Shown here: positions 56,807-64,000 of the stretch, one piece after another
Position numbering within the stretch: the first letter of the stretch is position 1
Layout: each line of letters opens with the position of its first letter
Source: Thalassotalea sp. PP2-459
Lineage (GTDB): Bacteria; Pseudomonadota; Gammaproteobacteria; Enterobacterales; Alteromonadaceae
Reading direction: 5' to 3'
Assembly (NCBI RefSeq): GCF_001913705.1
Contig: NZ_MKQD01000046.1
Span: 1 to 64,000 of the forward strand
Length of the DNA stretch: 64,000 nucleotides
Position numbers and translations under genes: made by a program
Notes under the pieces: generated by a model
The model's database searches: none
What the model saw: only the letters and a program-made list of their open reading frames with translations
What the model was told of the DNA's origin: nothing

Positions 56807-57229
56807 TTATTTCTCAGAAGTGACAACTACAGAACTTGTTTTATTAAAAATCATGGTTCTAAACTGTTCAGGAGGCACATTGTTTAACAACATAGGGCCT
56901 GTAGAGCCCGACATTAATTGACTAAAATTTTTTTCTCGTGATTCAAACTGTTCGTTATTCCGATAAGTCGTAATTAGCATCAGATGAAAAGGTGCTTGAG
57001 GCGTTGCAGGTACCTTAATTAACATGAAGGAATCAATAAAGCCTTTATTCATAGCTTTTTCACGTAGCACTTGCCAGTTATTTTCATAAAAATAAAGTGT
57101 TTCTTTGCTATAGGGGTTGTTAATTTTAATAAAGTCGATTGTTGATATTTGTTGTGCCGCTTGGCTATGACCTATTAGTGAGAACAACATAACCAATATC
57201 ACCGACGCAATTGTTTTTTGTATTTTCAT
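56807..57229 (-). CDS. Secreted hypothetical protein
   Basis: 140 residues with a signal peptide (about 1-24, cut near SQA-AQQ). The remainder looks like a single alpha/beta domain with WQVLREKAMNKGFIDSFML, then HLMLITTYRNNEQFESREKNF. No name known to me. It lies 19 bp after the Crp-like gene. Confidence 0.65.
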   Translation of the reverse strand: MKIQKTIASVILVMLFSLIGHSQAAQQISTIDFIKINNPYSKETLYFYENNWQVLREKAMNKGFIDSFMLIKVPATPQAPFHLMLITTYRNNEQFESREKNFSQLMSGSTGPMLLNNVPPEQFRTMIFNKTSSVVVTSEK

Positions 57230-57248
57230 CGCTATTTTCCTTATGAGG

Positions 57249-57782
57249 TTAACGCGTAAATAACCGTTTTTTTATTCGACTTAAACCTACAGGAGTAACG
57301 CCTAAATAGCTTGCCAAATCACTTTGTGTAACGTTTTGTAATAATGTGGGTGTCGATTCAATAAGCTTTGCATAGCGTTGTTCTGCTGTTAAACATAACA
57401 ATTCATATTCTCGTGTTTCTTTTTTTAAGGCAAGTGTAAGTAACAGGTCATTTAACTCATTAGCAAAAATAATATCATGTTTCGCCTGCATTAAAATGGC
57501 GTTAAATGACAGTTTAATTAATACGGTGGGTGCTAAACTGATTAGACTAAAAGAGCTTGATTGACGCAAATAAAGTGCAGTTAAGCTACCAATAACATCA
57601 TTGGCAGATAAAAACGACTTTATAGATTCTTTGCCTTGTTCTGAGGTGTAAAATGCTTTTAATAAACCTGACTGCACAAAATATATGGCATCTTCTTGAT
57701 CGCCTTGATTAAAAACATATTGCCCCTTTTCTTTGCTAACCCGCTCTCCTTCCGTTTGCACATATTGAAAAAATGTTGTCAC
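57249..57782 (-). CDS. Crp/Fnr-family regulator (small)
   Basis: 177 residues, shorter than Crp (210). The cyclic-nucleotide-type domain is about 15-115 (FNQGDQEDAIYFVQSGLLKA). The helix-turn-helix at the C-terminus reads QSDLASYLGVTPVGLSRIKK, with a reduced wing. No Fnr-type N-terminal Cys cluster, so not an oxygen sensor. Divergent from the SDR-DUF2141-VTT genes, which it probably regulates. Confidence 0.88.
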   Translation of the reverse strand: MTTFFQYVQTEGERVSKEKGQYVFNQGDQEDAIYFVQSGLLKAFYTSEQGKESIKSFLSANDVIGSLTALYLRQSSSFSLISLAPTVLIKLSFNAILMQAKHDIIFANELNDLLLTLALKKETREYELLCLTAEQRYAKLIESTPTLLQNVTQSDLASYLGVTPVGLSRIKKRLFTR

Positions 57783-57859
57783 TGTTAACCTCGGTTAATG
57801 TGTTGTGAATATTACGACGATAAAATTTGCTACAGATTAACATATATTGAGATTAAACG

Positions 57860-58591
57860 ATGGAACTTAAAAACAGACGCATTGTGATAACAGGTGGAAC
57901 TTCAGGTATTGGTTATCAGCTCGTTAAACAACTTTTTTCTGATAATGAATTAATTGTTATCGCCAGGGATCAAACTAAACTTAATGCCTTGCGAGAACAA
58001 TTTTCAGGTATTACTACACTAAAAGCCGATTTATCCAAACCAAATGAAACCAAGGTTGTTGCTGAAAAAATTGTCAATGAATACCAATATATCGACTTAC
58101 TTATTAACAATGCCGCTGTCCAGTATTGTCAGCTATTCATTGATGATACTTTTCTAACCCAGCACATTATTGATGAAGTTAATGTTAATTTAACCAGTGT
58201 TTGTCTGTTAACACATCAGTTATTACCCACTCTATTACATCAAGAAAAGTCTATCATATTAAATGTAAATTCAGGGCTTGCCTTAGCACCGAAAACTAGC
58301 TCTGCGGTTTACTGCGCTACTAAGGCCGCATTAAACAACTTTTCACAATCATTACGCTATCAATTAGCAAAGACAAATATATACGTACAACAAGTATTTT
58401 TACCGTTAGTCGATACACCAATGACAGCTGGAAGAGGCGTAAATAAACTATCTTCCGAAAAAGCCGCTGATCAGATATTAAAAGGGCTTGAAACAAACAC
58501 AATTGAACATGCTTTAGGAAAAGTAAAGCTCCTAAAACTATTACTACGCATTGCACCATCATTCGCTAAAAATATGATGAAAAAATATTGA
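57860..58591 (+). CDS. Short-chain dehydrogenase/reductase
   Basis: 243 residues. TGGTSGIG for NAD(P), NNAAVQ, Ser in LNVNSGLAL and the Y-x-x-x-K in YCATKAALNNF. Substrate unknown. First gene of a plus-strand trio with DUF2141 (10 bp later) and VTT (10 bp later). Confidence 0.92.
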   Translation: MELKNRRIVITGGTSGIGYQLVKQLFSDNELIVIARDQTKLNALREQFSGITTLKADLSKPNETKVVAEKIVNEYQYIDLLINNAAVQYCQLFIDDTFLTQHIIDEVNVNLTSVCLLTHQLLPTLLHQEKSIILNVNSGLALAPKTSSAVYCATKAALNNFSQSLRYQLAKTNIYVQQVFLPLVDTPMTAGRGVNKLSSEKAADQILKGLETNTIEHALGKVKLLKLLLRIAPSFAKNMMKKY

Positions 58592-58601
58592 GGACGACTT
58601 T

Positions 58602-59036
58602 ATGAATATTAAACGATTACTTTTAACAATAATATTTACGGTAACGCCTATGTTAGTTAAAGCAAAAGAAGTAACCATTGAGGTGTTAAATATTGACGTA
58701 GTGCGGCAAGGAAACATCATCGTGATGATTTTTGCAAAGGAAGGATTTCCTAAGCAGCATCAACAAGCGCTGATGAGTCAAACTCAATTAGTCACTGATA
58801 AAACGCAACTTTTTACTTTTAACATCAAAGAAAAAGAATTTGCCATTAAAGTATTACATGATGAAAACCAAGATGGAAAAGTAACGAAAAATTGGACAGG
58901 TATTTATCCAAAAGAAGGTTTAGGGTTCTCAAATAAACAAAAAGTAGGGTTTACAGGGCCACCTGTATATAAGAAATCTAAGATGAGCCTGCATCAAGCG
59001 CCAAGCAATATTTCAATTTCGATAATTTACCCATAG
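58602..59036 (+). CDS. DUF2141 secreted protein
   Basis: 144 residues with a signal peptide (about 1-21). FNIKEKEFAIKVLHDENQDG, then a long-loop GIYPKEGLGFSN, fits DUF2141. Periplasmic, function unknown. Sits between SDR and VTT genes. Confidence 0.85.
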   Translation: MNIKRLLLTIIFTVTPMLVKAKEVTIEVLNIDVVRQGNIIVMIFAKEGFPKQHQQALMSQTQLVTDKTQLFTFNIKEKEFAIKVLHDENQDGKVTKNWTGIYPKEGLGFSNKQKVGFTGPPVYKKSKMSLHQAPSNISISIIYP

Positions 59037-59046
59037 GAGCCTAGAT

Positions 59047-59718
59047 ATGCTCGCATTATTAAAAGTGATGCTAATAATGGCAACATGTTTTGCATTAACG
59101 TTTTTGTTCATTAAATCAACAGGAATATTGTCTATCGAACAAATTAAACACTGGTTAATCATTGCTAAAAGTAGCCATCAAGGGTATGTGTTTAGTATCG
59201 TAGTAGCGCTACTATTCGCTGATTTGTTTATCGCTGTACCTACATTAACCATTATTTTATTAGCGGGGTATTTTCTTGGCTTTCATGTTGCCCTAATCGC
59301 TAGTTTAATGGGTATGACTTTAGCTGGATTTGTTGGCTATTGGTTAAGTTCACGCTATGGTGAATTCGTGCTACAAACAATAATAAAAGCCAAAACAGAA
59401 CGTGATAAAGCCAGTTCAACTTTTAAGCAACATGGGTTTATCTTTATTTTACTCTCTCGGGCCATGCCAATATTACCGGAAGTATCAGCTTGTTTAGCCG
59501 GCATTGCACAGATGCCCTTTCATCGGTTCTTTCTCGCTTGGGTACTAAGCACGGCTCCCTATGCAACAATTGCGTCGTATGCAGGTTCTGTAAGTTCGAT
59601 ATCAAACCCTAAGCCCGCTATTATTGCCGCCCTTGGAATTTCTGGTGTGTTATGGTGCAGTTGGTTTTTTTACCATCGGTATATCAGTAAACAACAATGG
59701 CCTAAGCAACCCTTATAA
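59047..59718 (+). CDS. VTT/DedA-family membrane protein
   Basis: 223 residues with about six membrane segments. The VTT (SNARE-associated) core AGYFLGFHVALIASLMGMTL and LLSRAMPILPEVSACLAG is clear. Relatives act in phospholipid or polyprenyl-phosphate flipping. Last gene of the SDR-DUF2141-VTT set. Confidence 0.87.
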   Translation: MLALLKVMLIMATCFALTFLFIKSTGILSIEQIKHWLIIAKSSHQGYVFSIVVALLFADLFIAVPTLTIILLAGYFLGFHVALIASLMGMTLAGFVGYWLSSRYGEFVLQTIIKAKTERDKASSTFKQHGFIFILLSRAMPILPEVSACLAGIAQMPFHRFFLAWVLSTAPYATIASYAGSVSSISNPKPAIIAALGISGVLWCSWFFYHRYISKQQWPKQPL

Positions 59719-59799
59719 ATAACAACGTTGCTAATTTGGTGATCGGGGATCATAACAAAGTACCAATATTTGGAAAGTAGAAAACAAGTGATACATTGG

Positions 59800-60003
59800 T
59801 TATTTATCTTCGATCACTTGTTGTCTTATTTTTTTATATTCTTTATGGCTTACTTGCTCAGCACGTAAGCATTCACGGTATTCAGATTCGGACATAGCAC
59901 GTTTTATACAATCGTTTTTTTGATGCTGCTGCCCTACGTGGTAAAGCTGTTTCTGGCTACACCCAACACAGCAAATCAATATAAACGTCCACAAGAATTT
60001 CAT
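59800..60003 (-). CDS. Small lipoprotein, hypothetical
   Basis: 67 residues from ATG 60003; an ATG at 60018 would add 5. Lipobox CCVGC near residue 14, then a charged tail with a C-x(12)-C pair. Function unknown. Confidence 0.6.
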   Translation of the reverse strand: MKFLWTFILICCVGCSQKQLYHVGQQHQKNDCIKRAMSESEYRECLRAEQVSHKEYKKIRQQVIEDK

Positions 60004-60038
60004 AAAGCACCATTGCATTTTTTAGAAAATAAGTAGGG

Positions 60039-60092
60039 CTGTTGACCTTTCGAGATTAAATTTTGTTTGAACTAAACCCGAAAGATCAACAG
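60039..60092. repeat. Imperfect inverted repeat, possible MITE-like or terminator element
   Basis: CTGTTGACCTTTCG (60039-60052) and CGAAAGATCAACAG (60079-60092) pair at 13 of 14 positions around 26 bases. Flanks AGGG and ACTCT extend the look of a small mobile palindrome. It sits upstream of the lipoprotein gene and in a stretch with no other feature (60004-60203). Confidence 0.5.
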
Positions 60093-60203
60093 ACTCTAAT
60101 CAAAGATAAACCCTTATTTAAATAAAAAGTAGTAGAAAAGTGTAAGAAAACTCATGAAAAACGTTAATAATTTTTGCTATTAGCCTCTTTCATACACTTA
60201 TGA

Positions 60204-60848
60204 CTACTGTTTCATCAGTGATAACAATGCTTGTTTGTAGGTCTCTTGAGGCTGTGCCCCAGTTAAAGCCGATGTACGATTAAAAATAACGGTAGGCACT
60301 CCAGATACTCCCATTGATTGCCATTGTGATTCAAGGGCTTTAACACGCTGCTTAATTTCATTATCTTCAAAAGCTGTGGTTGATTGTTCAAAGGTTATGC
60401 CTACTTCTTCAGCTTCCTTAGTAAGAACCGCTATATTTGATATATCTTTATTTTCGCTAAAATAAGCGCTGAACAAACGCATTTTTAGCGCTGTTTGTAA
60501 ACCAAGGGAATGCGCATAATCAAGCAGTAAGTGAACATTAAAAGTGTTCACAATTTTCATACCTTCAACATAATTGAAATGAAATCCATATTCAGCCGCT
60601 GCTTGGGTTATGTTTCTTCTGGCTTGCTCACTTTCTGCCTTTGATGAACCATATTTTCTTGCCATATGGGCGCTTAGCTCTTCACCTTCAGGAGGCATAT
60701 CAGGATTAAGTTCGAACGGTTGCCACTGTATTTCTACCTTATCTTGTATGTTTAACTCGGCAATTGCAGCTGCTAAATGCTTGTAACCCACAATACACCA
60801 AGGACAAACTACGTCTGAAATGATGTCAATGTTAATCTTTGCGGTCAT
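60204..60848 (-). CDS. DsbA-family oxidoreductase (FrnE-like)
   Basis: 214 residues. N-terminal SDVVCPWCIVG (active CPWC, residues 15-18), cis-Pro in MGVSGVPTVIF. No signal peptide, so cytoplasmic, FrnE/2-hydroxychromene type. It is the last gene of a three-gene redox group on this strand. Confidence 0.92.
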   Translation of the reverse strand: MTAKINIDIISDVVCPWCIVGYKHLAAAIAELNIQDKVEIQWQPFELNPDMPPEGEELSAHMARKYGSSKAESEQARRNITQAAAEYGFHFNYVEGMKIVNTFNVHLLLDYAHSLGLQTALKMRLFSAYFSENKDISNIAVLTKEAEEVGITFEQSTTAFEDNEIKQRVKALESQWQSMGVSGVPTVIFNRTSALTGAQPQETYKQALLSLMKQ

Positions 60849-60877
60849 ATAAATCCTTGTGGAAAATAGGCTGAGTA

Positions 60878-61735
60878 TTATTCATGCTTTAGCGCTAACA
60901 CCTTATCGATGTCTTGCGCACTGTGTCTATTTTTTAGCTGCTGCCACTCTTCTCCCCAGCTACGGTTTACAATTTGACCGCGTTGAAATGAAGGCAGTGA
61001 TAGTAATTCTTTGGCCCAGCGCCGTACGTGGGTATAGTCTTTTACTTGTAAAAATTGTTCTGCATCATAAAGATTACCCAACACTAAGTTGCCATACCAT
61101 GGCCAAATGGCAATATCAGCAATGGAAAGCGTATCACCGACTATAAAAGCTTTGTTTTCAAGTTGTTTATCTAATACATCTAACTGTCGTTTAATTTCCA
61201 TGGTAAAACGATTGATTGGGTATTCAAATTTTTCAGGCGCATAAGCATAAAAGTGGCCAAACCCTCCACCTAAATAGGGCGCAGCACCCTGTAACCAAAA
61301 TAACCAATTCATCACTGTTGTTCGCTCAATGCCATTATTCGGTAATAACGCGTTAAATTTTTCAGCAAGATAAACTAAGATAGAAGCTGATTCGAATACC
61401 TTTACTTGTTTATTGTTTTCGCGATCCAGTAGCGCAGGAATTTTACTATTAGGGTTGATGTCAACAAAACCAGACGAGAACTGTTCTCCTTCGCCTATAT
61501 CAATATAATGCGCGTCATAATCTGCGCCCTTGCCTTGTGCTAATAACTCCTCTAACATTATGGTGACTTTTTGCCCATTAGGTGTAGCCATAGAGTAAAG
61601 TTGTAAAGCATGCTCTCCTACAGGTAATGTTTTTTCATAAGTAGCACCTGATACTGGCCGATTGATACTCGCCCACTTTCCACCGCTTTCAGCATCTTGA
61701 CTCCACACTTTCGGCGGTTGGTATTGATCACTCAT
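60878..61735 (-). CDS. YghU-like glutathione S-transferase / disulfide reductase
   Basis: 285 residues from ATG 61735, with AGGAG 9-13 nt upstream; the frame open to 61837 overlaps the next gene and is rejected. Nu-class GST marks: ATPNGQKVTIMLEEL (Thr/Asn of the glutathione site), NPNSKIPALLD and SILVYLAEKF. Reduces organic disulfides with glutathione. Confidence 0.9.
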   Translation of the reverse strand: MSDQYQPPKVWSQDAESGGKWASINRPVSGATYEKTLPVGEHALQLYSMATPNGQKVTIMLEELLAQGKGADYDAHYIDIGEGEQFSSGFVDINPNSKIPALLDRENNKQVKVFESASILVYLAEKFNALLPNNGIERTTVMNWLFWLQGAAPYLGGGFGHFYAYAPEKFEYPINRFTMEIKRQLDVLDKQLENKAFIVGDTLSIADIAIWPWYGNLVLGNLYDAEQFLQVKDYTHVRRWAKELLSLPSFQRGQIVNRSWGEEWQQLKNRHSAQDIDKVLALKHE

Positions 61736-61775
61736 TGCTAATGCTCCTGCTAATGAATTTAGAAATGGCGTTAGT

Positions 61776-62330
61776 TTACTTCTTTTTTGTCCACGTAAAG
61801 TCTTTGAACATAGCATCAACCGGTGTTTTTGCAACATGGTTCACATAATTGCTGATCACTTTTTGTGATAAGCCAAGAATAACTTCTAACACTTGTTTTT
61901 GACCATAGCCAGCTTGGTAAAAGGCATTAAGCGTTTCGGCTGACACTTCGCCACGTTCACGCACCATGGCTAAAGTGAAATCATGAAGTGCTTGTAATTT
62001 AGCTGAAGGTAATTCAGTTTCATTACGCAGAGCCTCTGTGATAGCAGAATCAACCTTCATAGAGTTAGCAATTGCACTATGTGCAGGCACACAGTAATGG
62101 CACTCGTGCTCTACATTAATGGTTTGCCAAACAACCGTAAGCTCTTCAGCGTTAAAAGACGTTTCAGTGAATAAAGAATGTAATGCATTATAGCCTTTAT
62201 AGGTTTCAGGGGATTCAGCCATTACAGCATACAGCCCTGGAATACTCCCCATTTGTTTTTTAGCATCTTGAAGCATTTCTATGCTTTTCTCAGGTGCGGT
62301 TTCTAACGTATGTAAAGTAAAGTCACTCAT
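61776..62330 (-). CDS. Carboxymuconolactone decarboxylase / AhpD-like protein
   Basis: 184 residues. AhpD core HECHYCVPAHSAI with the redox Cys pair at 77 and 80 and His84. Likely thiol peroxidase-type or related oxidoreductase. First gene of the AhpD-GST-DsbA group; its start at 62330 faces two TetR-type palindromes at 62452 and 62475. Confidence 0.9.
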   Translation of the reverse strand: MSDFTLHTLETAPEKSIEMLQDAKKQMGSIPGLYAVMAESPETYKGYNALHSLFTETSFNAEELTVVWQTINVEHECHYCVPAHSAIANSMKVDSAITEALRNETELPSAKLQALHDFTLAMVRERGEVSAETLNAFYQAGYGQKQVLEVILGLSQKVISNYVNHVAKTPVDAMFKDFTWTKKK

Positions 62331-62451
62331 TTCTGTTTCTCCTAAGTTGTATCGTTAATAATGTTTTTTCGATAAACAGTTGCATTATTAGTATCTAATA
62401 GAATGTAACTGTTCATTTATTCGCTAATGCATGGGTAGACTATAGAACGTC

Positions 62452-62467
62452 ATGAACGAACGTTCAA
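62452..62467. promoter_or_regulatory. TetR operator 1
   Basis: ATGAACGAACGTTCAA, a palindrome matching the other two sites (TGAAC...GTTCA). Confidence 0.65.
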
Positions 62468-62474
62468 GTACATT

Positions 62475-62490
62475 TTGAACGATTGCTCAA
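62475..62490. promoter_or_regulatory. TetR operator 2
   Basis: TTGAACGATTGCTCAA, one base off the perfect palindrome at 62623; 23 bp from operator 1, between the AhpD and tetR genes. Confidence 0.7.
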
Positions 62491-62622
62491 TATATACGTA
62501 ACTTTTATCTTATGTTTTTGTTTTTTATATATAATATAATTTAAAATAAATAATTATTAGTAATGGATCAGATAGAAACCAACAATTACCCTCTTTACCT
62601 AGTTGCCATAAAGCCATACAAT

Positions 62623-62638
62623 TGAACGATTGTTCAAT
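62623..62638. promoter_or_regulatory. TetR operator 3 (autoregulatory)
   Basis: TTGAACGATTGTTCAA, perfect palindromic arms, ends 26 bp before the tetR ATG, so it should control the regulator's own promoter. Confidence 0.75.
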
Positions 62639-62664
62639 ACTTGCTTAAAGAGTATGAGAAAATT

Positions 62665-63249
62665 ATGGCAAATATAGCAAAGTTTGATCGTCAGGAAGTT
62701 ATCAACAAAGCTACCAACCTGTATTGGAAAAAAGGCTTTCATGCAACGTCAATGCGAAATTTACAAGACGAAATTGACATGCGTCCTGGTAGCATTTATG
62801 CCGCTTTTGGTAGTAAAGATGGTTTATTTAAAGAAACATTAAGAAATTACACAGATTTAGGTATTGCTCAACTAGCTCATTATAAAGAACAGCATAGTTC
62901 ACCGCTTGAAGCACTTCGAGCATTTGTTAAAAACTTGGTTATAGATTCACAAGATAATGCACCTAATGGTATTTGCATGTTATCTAAAACAATTGGCGAA
63001 CTAACCGATGATAATCAAGACTTACTTAATGTGACAAAAGCGCATTTAGCCGAAATTTTACAACAATTCGTCGTGATTATCGAAGAAGCCCAACAAAAGG
63101 GAGAAGTTGAACAACATAAAAGTGCAGAAGAGCTCGCAAACCATGTACAAATTCAAATAGCAGGCTTGCGCACCTTTGCAAAAATAAATAATGACAAGAA
63201 CAACCTAAATAGATTAATTGATGATATTTTTACGCATTACCCTTTCTAG
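62665..63249 (+). CDS. TetR-family regulator
   Basis: 194 residues from ATG 62665; a TTG at 62641 is possible. Helix-turn-helix (about 15-60): KATNLYWKKGFHATSMRNLQ, then RPGSIYAAFGSKDGLFKET, the AcrR/NemR-like pattern. A Cys in ICMLSKT (about 105) could sense electrophiles as in NemR, but that is inference. Divergent from the AhpD-GST-DsbA genes with three operators between. Confidence 0.92.
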   Translation: MANIAKFDRQEVINKATNLYWKKGFHATSMRNLQDEIDMRPGSIYAAFGSKDGLFKETLRNYTDLGIAQLAHYKEQHSSPLEALRAFVKNLVIDSQDNAPNGICMLSKTIGELTDDNQDLLNVTKAHLAEILQQFVVIIEEAQQKGEVEQHKSAEELANHVQIQIAGLRTFAKINNDKNNLNRLIDDIFTHYPF

Positions 63250-63281
63250 ACAATACACATTTACTGCGAATATGTATTGTC
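63249..63281. repeat. Hairpin downstream of tetR
   Basis: GACAATACACAT / ATATGTATTGTC pair at 11 of 12 positions with a loop of about 9. No T-tract, so only a possible terminator. Confidence 0.4.
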
Positions 63282-63293
63282 GGTGACAAAAGA

Positions 63294-63596
63294 TCATTTA
63301 GCTAAACGTTGTTGTTGCAAGCTTAATCGTCGATGAGAGCTATATACATGTTGTAATTTTTTGTTGTTGTTTAACACTGCATCTATTTCTACTGACAACA
63401 TTCTAGAAATAGGCAATATTTCTAACACACCGTGATCATCTAAACCTGTAGACAACAACGCTGTTTTGCCAAAAGCAAACAAACTACTATCTGTGTCTTT
63501 AATATTTCCATCAACATACAGTTTCATTCCACCGAACCAATGGTTGATAACTTTAACTTTGTGCCCTTTTACATTGAATTCGAATATTTTACGCAT
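63294..63596 (-). CDS. Hypothetical protein, 100 residues
   Basis: No family recognised. Soluble, opens with MRKIFEFNVKGHKVKVINHW and VDGNIKDTDSS, a beta-hairpin pattern. The ATG follows a GGG-containing stretch. It lies between the tetR and YdcF-like genes. Confidence 0.5.
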   Translation of the reverse strand: MRKIFEFNVKGHKVKVINHWFGGMKLYVDGNIKDTDSSLFAFGKTALLSTGLDDHGVLEILPISRMLSVEIDAVLNNNKKLQHVYSSHRRLSLQQQRLAK

Positions 63597-63686
63597 GATA
63601 TTCCCTACAACTACGGATAAATTACTTTTTAGTGTATCACTGTGGCAGTGATTTTCGAAAGGTAAAATATATTATAATATTGATTT

Positions 63687-64000
63687 TTATAAATAATTCT
63701 CTATGTTTTTTAGGTTGTCGCGCTCTCTAATAATGGCAGTTTTTTCATGCGCGACTAACGCATCACGTTCGTTTCTACTCATTGGTGATTTTGCCGCATG
63801 ATAGCTCAATACCCTATTCGGCAGAACATGAGAAAAAACCAATAATGCACGTTCAAGGTGAAAGTCTGAAGTCACTAAAATAATGTGATCTATCTTATGT
63901 TGTTCTAAAATAGGCTTTGCCAGTAATGCATCTTCTAATGTGTAGCGGCTTAAGGCCGGCTTATAAAACACACTTCTAGCAACGCCCTTACTTTGTAAAT
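63687..64000 (-). CDS. YdcF/DUF218-family protein, C-terminal part (cut by window edge)
   Basis: The frame is open to the right edge, so the N-terminus is missing. The DUF218 core TSDFHLERA with preceding IDHIILV (Rossmann strand) identifies the family. It is linked to envelope polysaccharide biology, function not fixed. Confidence 0.8.
   Translation of the reverse strand, partial: LQSKGVARSVFYKPALSRYTLEDALLAKPILEQHKIDHIILVTSDFHLERALLVFSHVLPNRVLSYHAAKSPMSRNERDALVAHEKTAIIRERDNLKNIENYL

Overview
The window is AT-rich bacterial chromosome from a marine gammaproteobacterium, most like Colwellia/Thalassotalea (Alteromonadales). The evidence is the conserved gene neighbourhoods (ftsK-lolA-rarA-crcB-serS with lrp upstream, yejM-yejL/yejK, bioA/bioBFCD), an NhaD Na+/H+ antiporter, a Na+-coupled alanine symporter, and several proteins typical of that order (DUF349, YeaC-like, DUF6058). 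No database search was run. Names rest on motifs, length, order and family knowledge.

Region 1 (1-9.3 kb) is accessory DNA in decay. Its first 6.8 kb looks like a cluster of integron cassettes without an integrase (a CALIN). Plus-strand cassettes are followed by attC sites: one near-perfect (723-824), one split by an IS110-family element (1222-1230 plus 2433-2521), and three degraded (about 4109-4183, 5036-5095, 6722-6802). Cargo is a frameshifted secreted protein, a small membrane protein, a beta-lactamase-fold hydrolase with an in-frame ochre codon, and a Phd-type antitoxin with a frameshifted ParE/RelE-type toxin. A truncated Y1 (RAYT-like) transposase 5' end lies between cassettes. The IS110 element carries a structured non-coding end that could encode a bridge RNA, and removing the element restores a canonical attC. 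Then come a minus-strand CPBP protease, a second serine hydrolase and a deletion scar joining the C-terminal ends of a divergent lysR/yeiH pair. tRNA-Pro(GGG) marks the border, with its 3' end facing the accessory DNA.

Region 2 (9.4-27.5 kb) is mostly housekeeping: yejM, yejL, yejK, pyrC, a tandem-PTPS-domain protein, an M23 peptidase, a periplasmic binding protein, a tyrosine recombinase with a nested palindrome upstream, a cold-shock/excalibur fusion, a MerR regulator with a SoxR-like operator driving a DUF2938 protein, nhaD, a receiver protein, an EAL-HDOD protein, a nucleotide-pyrophosphatase-like phosphodiesterase, a phosphoribosyltransferase, a transglutaminase-like/TPR lipoprotein, an orphan HicB behind a 33-bp-period repeat, and pepE.

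Region 3 (27.5-47 kb) holds the biotin locus (bioA divergent from bioBFCD with a BirA-like operator), asnS, a nitroreductase/DoxX pair, sppA, ansA, a binding-protein gene broken by an amber codon, a DUF349/YeaC pair, a zinc-ribbon protein, an alanine symporter, an M14 carboxypeptidase and a thioredoxin-fold protein.

Region 4 (47-64 kb) has serS, crcB, rarA, lolA, ftsK and lrp, with ald divergent. It continues with a Crp-like regulator beside SDR, DUF2141 and VTT genes, and a thiol/oxidative-stress group (DsbA-like, YghU-like GST, AhpD-like) facing a TetR regulator through three matching palindromes. A truncated YdcF-family gene runs off the right edge.
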